NCBI GenBank assembly: GCA_965199935.1
Contig: CBDATD010000002.1
Location: 186,001 to 250,000 of the forward strand
Origin: JAPPLG01 sp965199935
Lineage (GTDB): Bacteria; Bdellovibrionota; Bdellovibrionia; Bdellovibrionales; UBA1609
Length of the DNA stretch: 64,000 bases
Direction: 5' to 3'
The notes beneath the pieces are model-generated. The model saw only the letters and a program-made list of their open reading frames with translations. It was not told the DNA's origin and made no database searches. How positions within the stretch are numbered: the stretch's first letter is position 1; the number at the start of each line of letters is the position of its first letter. Positions 32,876-41,655 of the stretch are shown one piece after another. The translations under genes were made by a program, and so were the position numbers.

Positions 32876-33302
32876 AATCGGCCTCATTCTGATTTTGTTT
32901 TCTTTTGGTTTTTTTGGCAAAAAGAAACAGGAGCCTGCTCCTCGTATTCAACGTGCGGTGGTGACGGAAAACCAAGCGATCATCTACACTCAGCCGGACT
33001 TTGATGCGAAGCAAATAATGAAACTGCCAAACAACAGAATTATTGCAATATCCACGAAAATTTACCGGCCCAAGAATTTATTTGGTTCTTTTTATCGTAT
33101 TTTTATCAACAAACCCCGCAAGGTTCGTGGTTATATTTCTGAAATTGATGTGCTTCCTCAGTACAAAAAATCGAAAAAGGGTTATGTTTTGAATCAAGCG
33201 TATAGAAAAAAAGAAGAAGCCTTGAAAGAAGTGAAGACGGGTCTTCTGCCTAAACCTTCTGAGCCGCCGGTGAAAAACTCTGAGGAGAAAAAAAATGAAT
33301 AA
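32853..33302 (+). CDS. Putative exported SH3-like protein
   Basis: A 149-residue protein with an N-terminal hydrophobic segment (L-N-K-I-G-L-I-L-I-L-F-S-F-G-F-F-G) directly followed by lysines, so it is either an uncleaved anchor or a weak signal peptide. The middle (about 35-105) looks like a bacterial SH3 domain (A-I-I-Y-T-Q-P-D-F-D, then V-R-G-Y-I-S). The C-terminus is charged. It starts inside dut at a TTG that lies two bases after AGAGG, and its 3' end overlaps mutL, so it sits in the dut-mutL-miaA operon. SH3-like domains of this type often bind cell-wall peptides. Confidence 0.65.
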   Translation: MGVPVLNKIGLILILFSFGFFGKKKQEPAPRIQRAVVTENQAIIYTQPDFDAKQIMKLPNNRIIAISTKIYRPKNLFGSFYRIFINKPRKVRGYISEIDVLPQYKKSKKGYVLNQAYRKKEEALKEVKTGLLPKPSEPPVKNSEEKKNE

Positions 33303-35121
33303 AGAAAACGCCTTGCATTTGATTCAGCCATTGGATTCTTCTGTGATTGATCAAATCGCGGCTGGGGAAGTTGTGGAGCGTCCGGCGCATTTGGTGAAGG
33401 AATTGATTGAAAACTCTTTAGATGCCGGAGCCGGCTCTATTGAAGTTCGATTTTCTGAAGGGGGTTTGTATGTTTCGGTCAAAGACAACGGCAGAGGAAT
33501 TTCGCCTCAAGAATTGATTTTGGCGTTGTCACGCCATGCAACGAGCAAAATTCGCCAGTCCAGCGACCTTTTTTCCATTCAAACTTATGGTTTTCGCGGC
33601 GAAGCTTTGGCCAGTATTGCAGGAGTCAGCCATCTCACTTTGTGCTCCAGAACTCCATCTGCGGATCAGGCTTATTCTGTTAAAAGCAAATTTGGCCGGA
33701 CTTTAAAGGTGGAAGCTGTAGGAGGAGAGAAAGGGACGAGGGTTATTGTAGATCGTTTGTTTGAAAATGTGCCGGCCCGGCTTCGATTTTTAAAATCAGA
33801 AGCCGTTGAAAATTTAGCAGTCAAAAATGTTGTTACATCTCAAGCTTTAGCTCATCCAGAAGTGTCTTTTCGTGTGATTCATAAAGAGCGTCTTTTATTT
33901 TTTTGGCCGGCGGTTTCTTCTTACCTAGAAAGAGCAGAAATGATTTTGTCCGGCCCCTTACACCATCATGTTTGTAAAAAGTCTTCTTGGTCTGTGGAAA
34001 TAATTTTAGCTCCTCCGAATCGAACGGCCAGGTCTTCAAAAAAGATGTGGTTTTTTGTGAACGGACGCCCTGTAGAAGATAAAATTCTTCATGGAGCTGT
34101 TTTATCGGCTCACCGTAATTTATTGATGCACGGGGAGTATCCTATTATTGTTCTTCACGCTGCTTGTCCTTCGACGGAAGTGGATGTCAATATTCACCCC
34201 ACGAAAACCAAAGTTCGGTTTTTGTCTCAATCCAGAGCTTTTAAACTGGTGCAGGGGGCCGTTCGGGAGTTGTTGGAGAAAGCGCCATGGCTGGATATTT
34301 TGCATTCTGAAGATTCTAAGCCTCCGGAGGATTCAGCTTTGATGAAGAAAGACTGCACCGACGGACCGGTTCAGCCCTCTTTTCATCATACTGGTTTTGG
34401 TTCAAAACAAACCGCTGAACAGATTTCAGGAGCGGTTCACACAGCCCCTTCTCCAGGGTCTGCTCCGGAGCTTGAAAAAAAGACTCCGAGTTTTTTAACA
34501 AATTTGAAATCGGAGCAGCTCACTTCAGATATTTTGAAAAATAATTTTTCTTCTTTGAAAGTGCTGGCTCAAGCTCATCGGACGTATCTGGTTACGGAGT
34601 CTTCCCGTTCTCTTGTGTTTGTTGACCAGCATGCCGCGCATGAAAGAATTTTGTTTGAAAAATTTATGAAGCAGTTAAAAAATTTGGAAAAACAAAAACA
34701 TTTGATTCCTTTAAAAATTAAAATGGATCCTGCTGAGGTCTCGGCTGTGTTGTCTATGAAGTCTTCTTTTCAATCTTTGGGGATTGATTTACACTCTCAA
34801 ACAGCAGATGAAATTTCTGTGTCTGCTGTTCCTCCCTTTATTAAGGAGAAGGCGGTGTCTGCGTCTATACGCCGGCTGGCTGAAGAGCATATCCAGCATG
34901 GGGAGGATTTTACAACAGAGAAGGTGGTTTCTGAGATCGCGGCGGCGTTTGCCTGTCATTCCGCCATTCGGGCCGGTCAAAGACTGAGTCTTTCGGAAAT
35001 GGAAAATTTGCTTCGTCAAATGGATGAGTTTTCCTTCTCCAGTTTTTGCCCTCACGGACGCCCCGTGTTTGTAGAGTATCCTTTTTCCAGAATTGAAAAA
35101 GAGTTTGGAAGAATTTGTTGA
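33295..35121 (+). CDS. mutL: DNA mismatch repair protein MutL
   Basis: A 608-residue MutL. The N-terminal GHKL ATPase shows I-A-A-G-E-V-V-E-R-P, E-L-I-E-N-S-L-D-A-G-A, D-N-G-R-G-I and G-F-R-G-E-A-L-A-S-I. The C-terminal domain has D-Q-H-A-A-H-E-R-I-L-F-E, which fits the endonuclease motif DQHA-x2-E-x4-E, plus A-C-H-S-A and C-P-H-G-R-P metal-binding blocks. So this is a nicking MutL, as in bacteria that lack MutH, not the E. coli type. It overlaps its neighbours on both sides. Confidence 0.97.
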   Translation: MNKENALHLIQPLDSSVIDQIAAGEVVERPAHLVKELIENSLDAGAGSIEVRFSEGGLYVSVKDNGRGISPQELILALSRHATSKIRQSSDLFSIQTYGFRGEALASIAGVSHLTLCSRTPSADQAYSVKSKFGRTLKVEAVGGEKGTRVIVDRLFENVPARLRFLKSEAVENLAVKNVVTSQALAHPEVSFRVIHKERLLFFWPAVSSYLERAEMILSGPLHHHVCKKSSWSVEIILAPPNRTARSSKKMWFFVNGRPVEDKILHGAVLSAHRNLLMHGEYPIIVLHAACPSTEVDVNIHPTKTKVRFLSQSRAFKLVQGAVRELLEKAPWLDILHSEDSKPPEDSALMKKDCTDGPVQPSFHHTGFGSKQTAEQISGAVHTAPSPGSAPELEKKTPSFLTNLKSEQLTSDILKNNFSSLKVLAQAHRTYLVTESSRSLVFVDQHAAHERILFEKFMKQLKNLEKQKHLIPLKIKMDPAEVSAVLSMKSSFQSLGIDLHSQTADEISVSAVPPFIKEKAVSASIRRLAEEHIQHGEDFTTEKVVSEIAAAFACHSAIRAGQRLSLSEMENLLRQMDEFSFSSFCPHGRPVFVEYPFSRIEKEFGRIC

Positions 35122-36038
35122 ATCCGGTTATTTTTATTCTCGGTCCAACGTGTTCAGGAAAAACAGATTTGTCTTTTTATCTGTCATCCAAACTTTCTGC
35201 ATTTATGATCAATGCAGACAGTGTGCAGGTTTATAAAGGTTTTGATATTGGATCTTCAAAACCCCTGCTGAAGGAAAGGAGAAGCGCTTCTCAAAAGCTA
35301 TACAAAAAATTTTACTTGCTGGATCACATTACTCCTCCTAAGATTTATACGGCCGGACAATATGAAAAAGATGCAAGGTCTCTTTTAGAAAAACATTTAC
35401 CTCATCAGACAGCTTTGGTGACAGGAGGGAGCGGCTTTTACCTTCGGACTTTAGAGAAGGGCTGTTATCCCATCCCAAAAATGAATAAAGATATTAGAAA
35501 GCTGTTGGAAGAACAAGATTTGCCTGTCTTATATGAGAGCTTGAAGAAAAAAGACCCTCAGTATGCTCTTCAAATTCACCCGCACGACCGCCATCGAATT
35601 TTTCGAGCTTTAGGTCTTATGGAGGCGTCTGCATTAAAAATGTCTGAAGTGAAAACAAAATTTCAAAGTAGAAAGTTTCCGTATAAACTGCTTAAAGCGG
35701 GGCTGACCGGCTCTTCTGCTGTTTTAAAAAAAAGGGTGGAGTTAAGAACCAGGAATATGTTGTCAAGGGGGTTGGTTCAAGAGGTTCAGCGTTTGCGGAA
35801 AAAGGGTTTGGAAGATTTTCCGGCAATGAAGAGTGTGGGCTACTATGAAGTTTTGCTGTATTTGCAGGGGAATCTCAAAGAAGAGGAGCTTTATGAACGC
35901 ATTGTTCAGAGGACGATGCAGTTAATTAAAAAACAAAAGGTTTGGTTTAAACGCGAATCTTCTGTCCGCTGGTATGACTGTGAGACGGATTATGAGGAGA
36001 TTTTTCAAGATTTAAAAATACAAATGGACTCTGCATGA
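35115..36038 (+). CDS. miaA: tRNA dimethylallyltransferase
   Basis: A 307-residue MiaA that adds dimethylallyl to A37 of tRNAs reading UNN codons. The P-loop G-P-T-C-S-G-K-T and the N-A-D-S-V-Q-V-Y-K-G-F-D-I-G-S block are at the N-terminus, and V-T-G-G-S-G-F-Y follows. The start is a TTG just before the mutL stop (mutL ends at 35121). The stop codon at 36036-36038 overlaps the left end of a partial 115-bp element. Confidence 0.96.
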   Translation: MLNPVIFILGPTCSGKTDLSFYLSSKLSAFMINADSVQVYKGFDIGSSKPLLKERRSASQKLYKKFYLLDHITPPKIYTAGQYEKDARSLLEKHLPHQTALVTGGSGFYLRTLEKGCYPIPKMNKDIRKLLEEQDLPVLYESLKKKDPQYALQIHPHDRHRIFRALGLMEASALKMSEVKTKFQSRKFPYKLLKAGLTGSSAVLKKRVELRTRNMLSRGLVQEVQRLRKKGLEDFPAMKSVGYYEVLLYLQGNLKEEELYERIVQRTMQLIKKQKVWFKRESSVRWYDCETDYEEIFQDLKIQMDSA

Positions 36039-36056
36039 AAGGCTGTGTGAACAGGT
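36037..36056 (+). repeat. 115-bp element, left-end fragment
   Basis: GAAAGGCTGTGTGAACAGGT matches 61040-61059 exactly and the first 17 bases of the full element. It begins inside the miaA stop codon. Confidence 0.65.
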
Positions 36057-36080
36057 CCGCTATTTCAACACTCAAACATA

Positions 36081-36093
36081 TGTAATATTTACA
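36081..36093. promoter_or_regulatory. TGTAA-N3-TTACA palindrome
   Basis: TGTAATATTTACA, perfect arms, 68 bp before the start of the first repeat-protein gene. A possible -10 box TATGAT lies at 36133-36138. Confidence 0.5.
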
Positions 36094-36161
36094 CATCTTG
36101 AAGATTTTCTTTCGAGAATATATTTTACATACTATGATCTATTTCTTTGGAGGTTTTTTGC

Positions 36162-37508
36162 ATGAACTCCAGATTGATTATTTTCTTTTTAGTTTTTTGG
36201 TTTTCTTTGTCTTATGGAGCCGAACAGAACCCCTTTATTGAATTTGCTCAAACACAGCTGGGCGATAATTGGTCTGAACAAATGCCTAAGAACTGGCCGG
36301 CTAAAGTGGAAGACTCATTGAAAAACTGGGACACATTAGAAATGGAAAACTTTCTTGACTTTTTAGTGAGGCGTATTGGTCCTGAAGCATCTCTGAAAAG
36401 AATCAAGTTTGTTTCTTATTTTAAGATGTTCAGGTTTAAGAGTTTTTTAGAAAGAGTCAGATTTTATGAAAGTTATATTGGAGAAGATGGAGTCAACTTT
36501 CGGTTGAGCAGATCTTTAGGAGGATTTGATAGAGGAAATGTTTCAGCCGTTAAAGAAATGGTTGAATTTGTTGAAAGCTATATTGGAAGGGATGGGGTTA
36601 AGGAAAGAATGAAAAGAGACCTTCAAGGTTTCTCAAACGCTGATCCAGATCGGTTTAAAGAAACGGTTGAATTTATTGAAAGCTATATTGGAAGGGATGG
36701 TGTTGAAGTAAGAATGACAAAAGACCTTAAGGGTTTCTCAAATGCTGATCCAGACCGCCTTAGATCGGTGGTTGAGTTTGTTGAAAAAGACTATATTGGA
36801 AGGGATGGGGTTAAGGAAAGAATGAAAAGAGACCTTCAGGGTTTCTCAAACGCTGATCCAGATCGGTTTAAAGAAACGGTTGAATTTGTTGAAGACTATA
36901 TCGAAAAGGATGGGGTTAAGGAAAGAATGGAAAGAGATATTTTGGGGTTTTCAAATGCTGATCCAGACCGCCTTAGATCAGCGGTTGAGTTTGTTGAAGG
37001 CTACATCGAAAAGGATGGGGTTAAGGAAAGAATGAAAAGAAACCTTCAAAGTTTTTCAGATTTGAATCTTGAACGTTACTCTGAATCTATCAGGTATATT
37101 GAAGATATCATTGGAGAGGATGCAGTTAAAGAAAGAATGAAACAAGACCTTGAATCATTTTCCAGGTTCAATCTAGATGAGATTAAAAAAGTGTTCCATT
37201 TTGTTAAAATCTATGTTGAAGAAGATGGAATTGTCGAAATAATGACAAAGAACCTAAGAGGGTTCTCTGACGCGAAGTTAGATGAGCTTCAAAAAACAGT
37301 TGAGTTTGTTGAAGGCTATATTGGAAAGGACGGGGTTGGAGAAAAAATGAAAGGAGACCTTTTGGGGTTTTCACAAGTAAAACTCAATCAATTAAAAAAA
37401 GCAAAAAAGGCGCTGGGGGATCGGCGGATGAGAGAGCGTCTTCTAAACTATAATCTAAGAAGCGTTGTTGTTGTCAATTCATGCGAGAGAGCTTTAGGAC
37501 AATCTTGA
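36162..37508 (+). CDS. Exported 35-residue-repeat protein A
   Basis: A 448-residue protein. I use the ATG at 36162 because TTGGAGG lies nine bases upstream. Residues 1-20 (MNSRLIIFFLVFWFSLSYGA) are a signal peptide. A conserved N-terminal domain of about 90 residues follows (L-G-D-N-W-S-E-Q-M-P-K-N-W). Then come about nine divergent repeats of 35 residues (one of 36) with the pattern Y-I-G-x-D-G-V-x-x-R-M-x-x-D-L-x-G-F-S-x-A-D-P. The tail ends R-L-L-N-Y-N-L-R-S-V-V-V and a single Cys. It is homologous end to end with the protein at 41656. Each repeat looks like two to three helices, so the whole may be an alpha-solenoid. No known function. Confidence 0.82.
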   Translation: MNSRLIIFFLVFWFSLSYGAEQNPFIEFAQTQLGDNWSEQMPKNWPAKVEDSLKNWDTLEMENFLDFLVRRIGPEASLKRIKFVSYFKMFRFKSFLERVRFYESYIGEDGVNFRLSRSLGGFDRGNVSAVKEMVEFVESYIGRDGVKERMKRDLQGFSNADPDRFKETVEFIESYIGRDGVEVRMTKDLKGFSNADPDRLRSVVEFVEKDYIGRDGVKERMKRDLQGFSNADPDRFKETVEFVEDYIEKDGVKERMERDILGFSNADPDRLRSAVEFVEGYIEKDGVKERMKRNLQSFSDLNLERYSESIRYIEDIIGEDAVKERMKQDLESFSRFNLDEIKKVFHFVKIYVEEDGIVEIMTKNLRGFSDAKLDELQKTVEFVEGYIGKDGVGEKMKGDLLGFSQVKLNQLKKAKKALGDRRMRERLLNYNLRSVVVVNSCERALGQS

Positions 37509-37584
37509 TGGTAGGAGGTGCCGGGCTCGAACCGACGACATCCACCTTGTAAGGGTGGCGCTCTACCAACTGAGCTAACCTCCT
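37509..37584 (-). tRNA. tRNA-Val (TAC)
   Basis: The minus strand gives a 76-nt cloverleaf with encoded CCA (37509-37511). Acceptor AGGAGGT/ACCTCCT, anticodon stem CCACC/GGTGG with loop CTTACAA (anticodon TAC), T-arm GTTCGAGCC. It lies directly after the repeat-protein gene, on the opposite strand. Confidence 0.96.
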
Positions 37585-37679
37585 ATAGGTATGAGTGGAA
37601 CTGTAACATTTGAAAAACTTGAATGCAATGCCTGCCTGTCTTCGGACTATCACCTGCTTTTTGCAGGCCAGTTGGCATA

Positions 37680-37794
37680 GAAAGGCTGTGTGAACAAAGC
37701 TGTAAAGCTCAAACATGCGTTTTGCCACAGAGCAAACTCTGCCTGCTCTGTTTCAAAGCCGAACTCGTTTACAGCTCTGTCCACCCAGCCTTTC
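37680..37794 (+). repeat. 115-bp nested-palindrome element, copy 3
   Basis: Full copy with perfect outer arms GAAAGGCTG/CAGCCTTTC and middle arms AGCTGTAAA/TTTACAGCT. Confidence 0.92.
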
Positions 37795-37820
37795 TATGGA
37801 AAGCAGGAGCCTAGTCATTG

Positions 37821-37935
37821 AAAAGGCTGTGTGAACAAAGCTGTAAAGCTCAAACATGCGTTTTGCCACAGAGCAAACTCTGTCTGTTCTGTTTCAAAGC
37901 CGAACTCGTTTACAGCTCCGTCCCCCCAGCCTTTT
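37821..37935 (+). repeat. 115-bp nested-palindrome element, copy 4
   Basis: Full copy. The outermost pair is A-T here where other copies have G-C (AAAAGGCTG/CAGCCTTTT), a compensatory change that keeps the stem. The inner loop carries TCTGTTCTG with one change. Confidence 0.92.
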
Positions 37936-37985
37936 TACGTATGCACGCCGCCTCTGTGGAAACAAGAGGGGGATTCATGAAAAAA

Positions 37986-38543
37986 TTAATTTTCTATAGG
38001 ATGGCAGGGCCAGGGGAAAGGACCGTAAGTATCCTGATGGATGGATTGAAACATAATATTTTCAAGCTCTTCTTCCTGTACAGTCTCTCCAAGAACCGGC
38101 AGTGTGAAACTGTCAAAAGGATTTTGTTTTGAGCGGCCCCCTGCATCTGCTGTATCCTCTGTGTTCACAGCTGAAGCGAAAACACCTGTGTGAGTCTCTT
38201 GCACTTTAAAAACTCCTGCATTTCTCTGGTGTGCAATCAAAACACATTCTTCTAGAGAGCCGCAAGAGAATTCATTAGGGTGCAATGTTCTTGTACAATC
38301 CTCACCAGGGTCGCAAGGCCAAGGGAAAGGGCCGTAAGTGTCTTGATGAATTTGCTGTTGAGAAACAGTATTTTCGTATTCTTCAGACATAATTTCTCCA
38401 AAAACCGGCGGCGTGCGGCTGTCATCAGAAAAAATCACGGCAGGTTTTGAGCGAAATGCTGTATCTTCTGCGTCCACAGCTGGAGAAAAGAGAGAGAGTC
38501 CTAAAAGCACTCCAATAAAAGTTCTTTGAGTCAATAATTTCAT
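37986..38543 (-). CDS. Small exported protein with duplicated motif
   Basis: A 185-residue protein with a signal peptide (MKLLTQRTFIGVLLGLSLFS, ending near V-D-A). Two copies of an approximately 60-residue unit follow, each with P-V-x-G-E, an acidic stretch and Q-D-T-Y-G-P-F-P-W-P-C (residues about 100 and 175). Between them is a Cys pair. I do not recognise it. Its ATG overlaps the stop of the regulator gene upstream, so the regulator probably controls or is made with it. Confidence 0.7.
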   Translation of the reverse strand: MKLLTQRTFIGVLLGLSLFSPAVDAEDTAFRSKPAVIFSDDSRTPPVFGEIMSEEYENTVSQQQIHQDTYGPFPWPCDPGEDCTRTLHPNEFSCGSLEECVLIAHQRNAGVFKVQETHTGVFASAVNTEDTADAGGRSKQNPFDSFTLPVLGETVQEEELENIMFQSIHQDTYGPFPWPCHPIEN

Positions 38544-39823
38544 AACACAGCCTCCGTTTGGGTGTGATGTTTGTCTTTAAGCAAAATTTTAGCTTTTGTG
38601 CTAAAATGATATCCATCTTTGTTTCTAAAAATATAGATGGGATGCCGGCTGTTCGGCTCCATCAATTTTCTGAGTCTTTTAACAGTGACGTAAATTTTGT
38701 TATCATGAAGTTCGGGTTGATATTTTTGTTTCCACAGGTATTCCGCCATAGTTGATTTTGACCAGCTGGCTCCTGGTTCAGAAATAAGCATTTTAAAAAG
38801 TTCAAATAGTATAAATTGGTTTTTAAAATCGACGCGTCCTTTGTTTTTTTCTACGATAGAATTATTGTCAAGATTGACAATGACATCATAATCTTGGTCT
38901 AAGATGTTTTTTAGTTGATGTAAAGCAGTGTTGACGTGGCCGGACAAACTTCTAAAATTGTCTGAATCAATGGATTTGTTTGCCAAGTTTAAAAAGATAG
39001 AGGCTTGGTTGTAATCTTTCATGTCCAGATAGTTTTTTCCCAAATAGTAAAAGAGAGTGACTATTGTGCAGAGATCCTTGGATTTTTGAATTTTTTCATA
39101 ATAAGACCATAGGTGTTGTTCTAAGTCTGAATAACGCTGTTCTTTTTGTAAAATAAGAGCGTAGAGAAATTCATTAGAAAGCTCTGTTTTGGTTCTCACA
39201 TTTTCTGAGTTTCGCAATAGAGTTCTCATTTGATACAAGTCGGATGAGCGGACAAGGGCTTTTCTTAAGGTCTCATCATTTTTTTCTAAATCTCTAAAAT
39301 ATTTCATGAGATTTTTTAATTCTTGAAGTTTCTGCTGTGCGGGGATGAGCTCGTTTTTTTTGATATGAACGTAAATCAATCCATACTGCGGAAAGACGCT
39401 TTCTATTTTGGATTGAAGCAGTTGAACATGGTTGTTTTCTGTAAGCGCTTGTTTTCTTAATTTCCAAACTTTATGCATAGATTTTTCAAATTCTTCTTGG
39501 GCTGACTGTATATCATTTGTAAAAATAGAGCATTGACCTAATGTGTAATGAATACGGGAGCTGACTTCAATGTCTTCCTCCCAAACGAGCTGTGTGAGTT
39601 CTTCCTTATGCCGGCCAATTTTTTGAAAGTTTTTCAGCTCCTTATAAATTCTCAAAAGAACGCAAAGGCATTCCATATATTTTTCATATTGTCTGTCTTT
39701 TTTATAAAGGCACGCGGCGTCCTCTAAAAGACGCACGGAGCTAAGAAAACTGCCGGATAGACTTCGCGCTTTCCCCAGCTCAAATAAATATTCTGCCTGA
39801 CTTGCAGGATCTTTTTGATCCAT
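38540..39823 (-). CDS. TPR-like protein with C-terminal winged-helix DNA-binding domain
   Basis: I use the ATG at 39823 because AGGAGGGAGA lies directly upstream; a longer frame from 39973 has no such site. The 427-residue protein has a helical, TPR-like N-terminal region (residues about 10-300, e.g. Y-Y-L-G-K-N-Y-L-D-M-K-D-Y-N-Q-A) and an OmpR/PhoB-type winged helix at about 335-420 (E-L-F-K-M-L-I-S, then K-I-Y-V-T-V-K-R-L-R-K-L, then G-Y-H-F). There is no receiver domain or kinase, so the signal must enter through the TPR part, as in SARP-like or AfsR-type regulators. It is first in an operon with the exported protein at 37986. Confidence 0.82.
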   Translation of the reverse strand: MDQKDPASQAEYLFELGKARSLSGSFLSSVRLLEDAACLYKKDRQYEKYMECLCVLLRIYKELKNFQKIGRHKEELTQLVWEEDIEVSSRIHYTLGQCSIFTNDIQSAQEEFEKSMHKVWKLRKQALTENNHVQLLQSKIESVFPQYGLIYVHIKKNELIPAQQKLQELKNLMKYFRDLEKNDETLRKALVRSSDLYQMRTLLRNSENVRTKTELSNEFLYALILQKEQRYSDLEQHLWSYYEKIQKSKDLCTIVTLFYYLGKNYLDMKDYNQASIFLNLANKSIDSDNFRSLSGHVNTALHQLKNILDQDYDVIVNLDNNSIVEKNKGRVDFKNQFILFELFKMLISEPGASWSKSTMAEYLWKQKYQPELHDNKIYVTVKRLRKLMEPNSRHPIYIFRNKDGYHFSTKAKILLKDKHHTQTEAVL

Positions 39824-40087
39824 TCTCCCTCCTAGATTGACACACTCAAAATCCATCCTATTTGAGACAAGCATCCAAAGACGCCGGCATTCGCTCATGA
39901 GGAATACAGCACCAAGTTCTAGCATATTTTTTTTGGAAAAAAAAGAAAAATAGCAAGTGTGTAAATATTTCATTCTTTTCTTCTGTGTTCAATCTTTGAT
40001 AAAACATATGGTCCGCTCCACACGCCGCTGTTAGGAGAAGTTTGCTTTATTTTTGGTGATTTTTCTGATAACTTTCAGCATAAGTTG

Positions 40088-40987
40088 ATGGAGATGGATG
40101 TGTTGAAGAGTCTTTGTTTGTGCGTTGTATGCTTTCTGCCTCCCTTGTTGAAAGCTCAGGAAGCTTCTCCCTTGTGGGTTCAGGGGGGGAGTGCTGTGAG
40201 CCTTAAAATTGAACCCGGTAAAAAGATAGACATACAGGGTTCAGTCGATAAGGACGAACGAAAGAACGGCATTTTCTTGAAATTAAAGGATCAAGCTCAA
40301 GCTGTTGTGAAAACACCCCCTCGTCCTATTCATATCATCTTGCAGTCTTTGAACAGTCTGGAAATTAAAAATATGAAAAAATCAAGTGTTGCAGTCTCTC
40401 TAAAAACAGCTCAAATTTTGTTAAAGAACAATCAAGGGGATTTAAAAGTTCATTTGGATGAGGGGCGTTTGGATATCCAGTCTCACAAGGGAAGTGTGGA
40501 AGTTCACTCTTATACAGCCCCTGTTTTTCTTGACAATATACAAGGCTCTTTAAAGGTTTCTGCTTTAAGAGCTCCTCTCAGTATCTCTAAATCCCAGGGG
40601 CGTTTTAATATTCAAAGTTTTTCAGGGCTGGTGAAACTGGACAAGTTGAGCGGCCGCTTGGTTTTTCATTCTGAAAAATCCGAAATTAAGTTAAAATCTT
40701 ACAAGGGCAGTATTCAGGGATATTCTGGTCAGGGAGAAGTTTCAGGCTCTTTAACCCCAGACCAAGTCGCCATTGAAACTAAATTCAGCCCCATTCGTTT
40801 ATATTTTGCAAATTCAAAAGCCCGCATAGAAGCTCAAAGCTGGGAAGGCCGGGTGCTGGCTCCGAAAAACTTCTACAAAGACCGTGCTGGAGGTGTCTAT
40901 AAAGCTTCTGGTTCTATTCGTCAGCGGGGAGACACTCCTGGATATGTTCAGTTAAAAAGCAGGTTTGGCGACATTTCAATTCTCTAA
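40088..40987 (+). CDS. Exported beta-solenoid-like protein (DUF4097-like)
   Basis: A 299-residue protein with a signal peptide (C-L-C-V-V-C-F-L-P-P-L-L-K-A, cut before Q-E-A). The mature part is a series of short strands with regular polar/hydrophobic alternation (L-D-I-Q-S-H-K-G-S-V-E-V-H-S, F-N-I-Q-S-F-S-G, I-K-L-K-S-Y-K-G), about 20 residues apart, as in DUF4097-like beta-solenoids and adhesin-type beta-helices. It ends G-D-I-S-I-L. Probably periplasmic or surface. Starts at ATG 40088, ATG 40094 and GTG 40100 are all possible; GGAG at 40091 fits the last one best. Confidence 0.7.
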   Translation: MEMDVLKSLCLCVVCFLPPLLKAQEASPLWVQGGSAVSLKIEPGKKIDIQGSVDKDERKNGIFLKLKDQAQAVVKTPPRPIHIILQSLNSLEIKNMKKSSVAVSLKTAQILLKNNQGDLKVHLDEGRLDIQSHKGSVEVHSYTAPVFLDNIQGSLKVSALRAPLSISKSQGRFNIQSFSGLVKLDKLSGRLVFHSEKSEIKLKSYKGSIQGYSGQGEVSGSLTPDQVAIETKFSPIRLYFANSKARIEAQSWEGRVLAPKNFYKDRAGGVYKASGSIRQRGDTPGYVQLKSRFGDISIL

Positions 40988-41106
40988 AAAACAGAAATAC
41001 ATTGACACTTAATATCATAAAAGGCTACTCTCCCCAAAGTGGATCCTTGTTTAAAGCAGTTCTGTTTATGTTTGCCTCTATTTTTCGCATAAAAAATGGG
41101 TGTAGA

Positions 41107-41394
41107 ATGTTAAAGTATCTGATGGGGGCCGTGTTTCTGTTTCATATAGGTTGTTTGTCAGTGGATAAAAACTTTTCCAGTGGTGAAACGTCTGTGGAGG
41201 ATTTTTGCCGCCGCAAAACTGCAGAAAACTCGGATGTCAATAGAGAAAGGTCGAAAAAACAATACGAGCAGGAATATAATGAGTGCTTGGCCGAGGGTGT
41301 ACAAGGGCAGAGGGAAAAAACATCCAGTGTTGGCGCAGCCGGGCTTTTTATTCTAGGTTCTTATTCCGTACTCATGTTGCTTTTCTTTCTTTGA
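41107..41394 (+). CDS. Small lipoprotein with C-terminal membrane span
   Basis: I use the ATG at 41107 because the product then begins MLKYLMGAVFLFHIGC, a lipoprotein signal with lipobox H-I-G-C. A longer frame from 41002 would place 35 residues before it. The 95-residue product has a charged middle (about 30-68) with two cysteines and a C-terminal hydrophobic segment (L-F-I-L-G-S-Y-S-V-L-M-L-L-F-F-L). Function unknown. Confidence 0.65.
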   Translation: MLKYLMGAVFLFHIGCLSVDKNFSSGETSVEDFCRRKTAENSDVNRERSKKQYEQEYNECLAEGVQGQREKTSSVGAAGLFILGSYSVLMLLFFL

Positions 41395-41501
41395 TGGATA
41401 GAGATAATAAAGTGTACTCAGCCCCTAACATCAAAGTCGAATGGCTTAAGGAGGGCTGTATCCCTCCAGGTGAGCTTATCAGAAACAGCTCAATTGAATA
41501 A
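41394..41501 (+). CDS. Possible 35-residue coupled small ORF
   Basis: Its ATG overlaps the stop of the lipoprotein gene (TGATG). It would encode a soluble 35-residue peptide with one Cys (K-E-G-C-I-P-P-G-E). There is no strong ribosome-binding site, so translation would depend on coupling. It may be noise. Confidence 0.3.
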   Translation: MDRDNKVYSAPNIKVEWLKEGCIPPGELIRNSSIE

Positions 41502-41569
41502 CCACTTGTGGACACAGGCAGGCGAGCCGGGGACTTAGAGTCTGGAGTCCCTTGAAGTCCTCGAAGGCG

Positions 41570-41606
41570 TGTAATTTTTACATTACTTTATTTTTTTCTT
41601 TATAAG
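41570..41606 (+). promoter_or_regulatory. Promoter with TGTAA-N3-TTACA box
   Basis: The palindrome TGTAATTTTTACA (41570-41582) overlaps a -35-like TTTACA (41577-41582). An 18-bp spacer leads to TATAAG (41601-41606). This would drive the second repeat-protein gene, whose start at 41656 lies 50 bp downstream. A factor on the palindrome would touch the -35 box. Confidence 0.6.
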
Positions 41607-41655
41607 TGAATTTGAATTGTTAAAATGCAGGTTTAATTTTCATATGAAGGGTTGT

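Larger units (their letters stand above)
37585..37985. other. Intergenic region filled by tandem 115-bp elements
   Basis: Two full elements (37680-37794 and 37821-37935) separated by 26 bp occupy most of this spacer. Short open frames here are by-products of the repeat. Confidence 0.8.
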
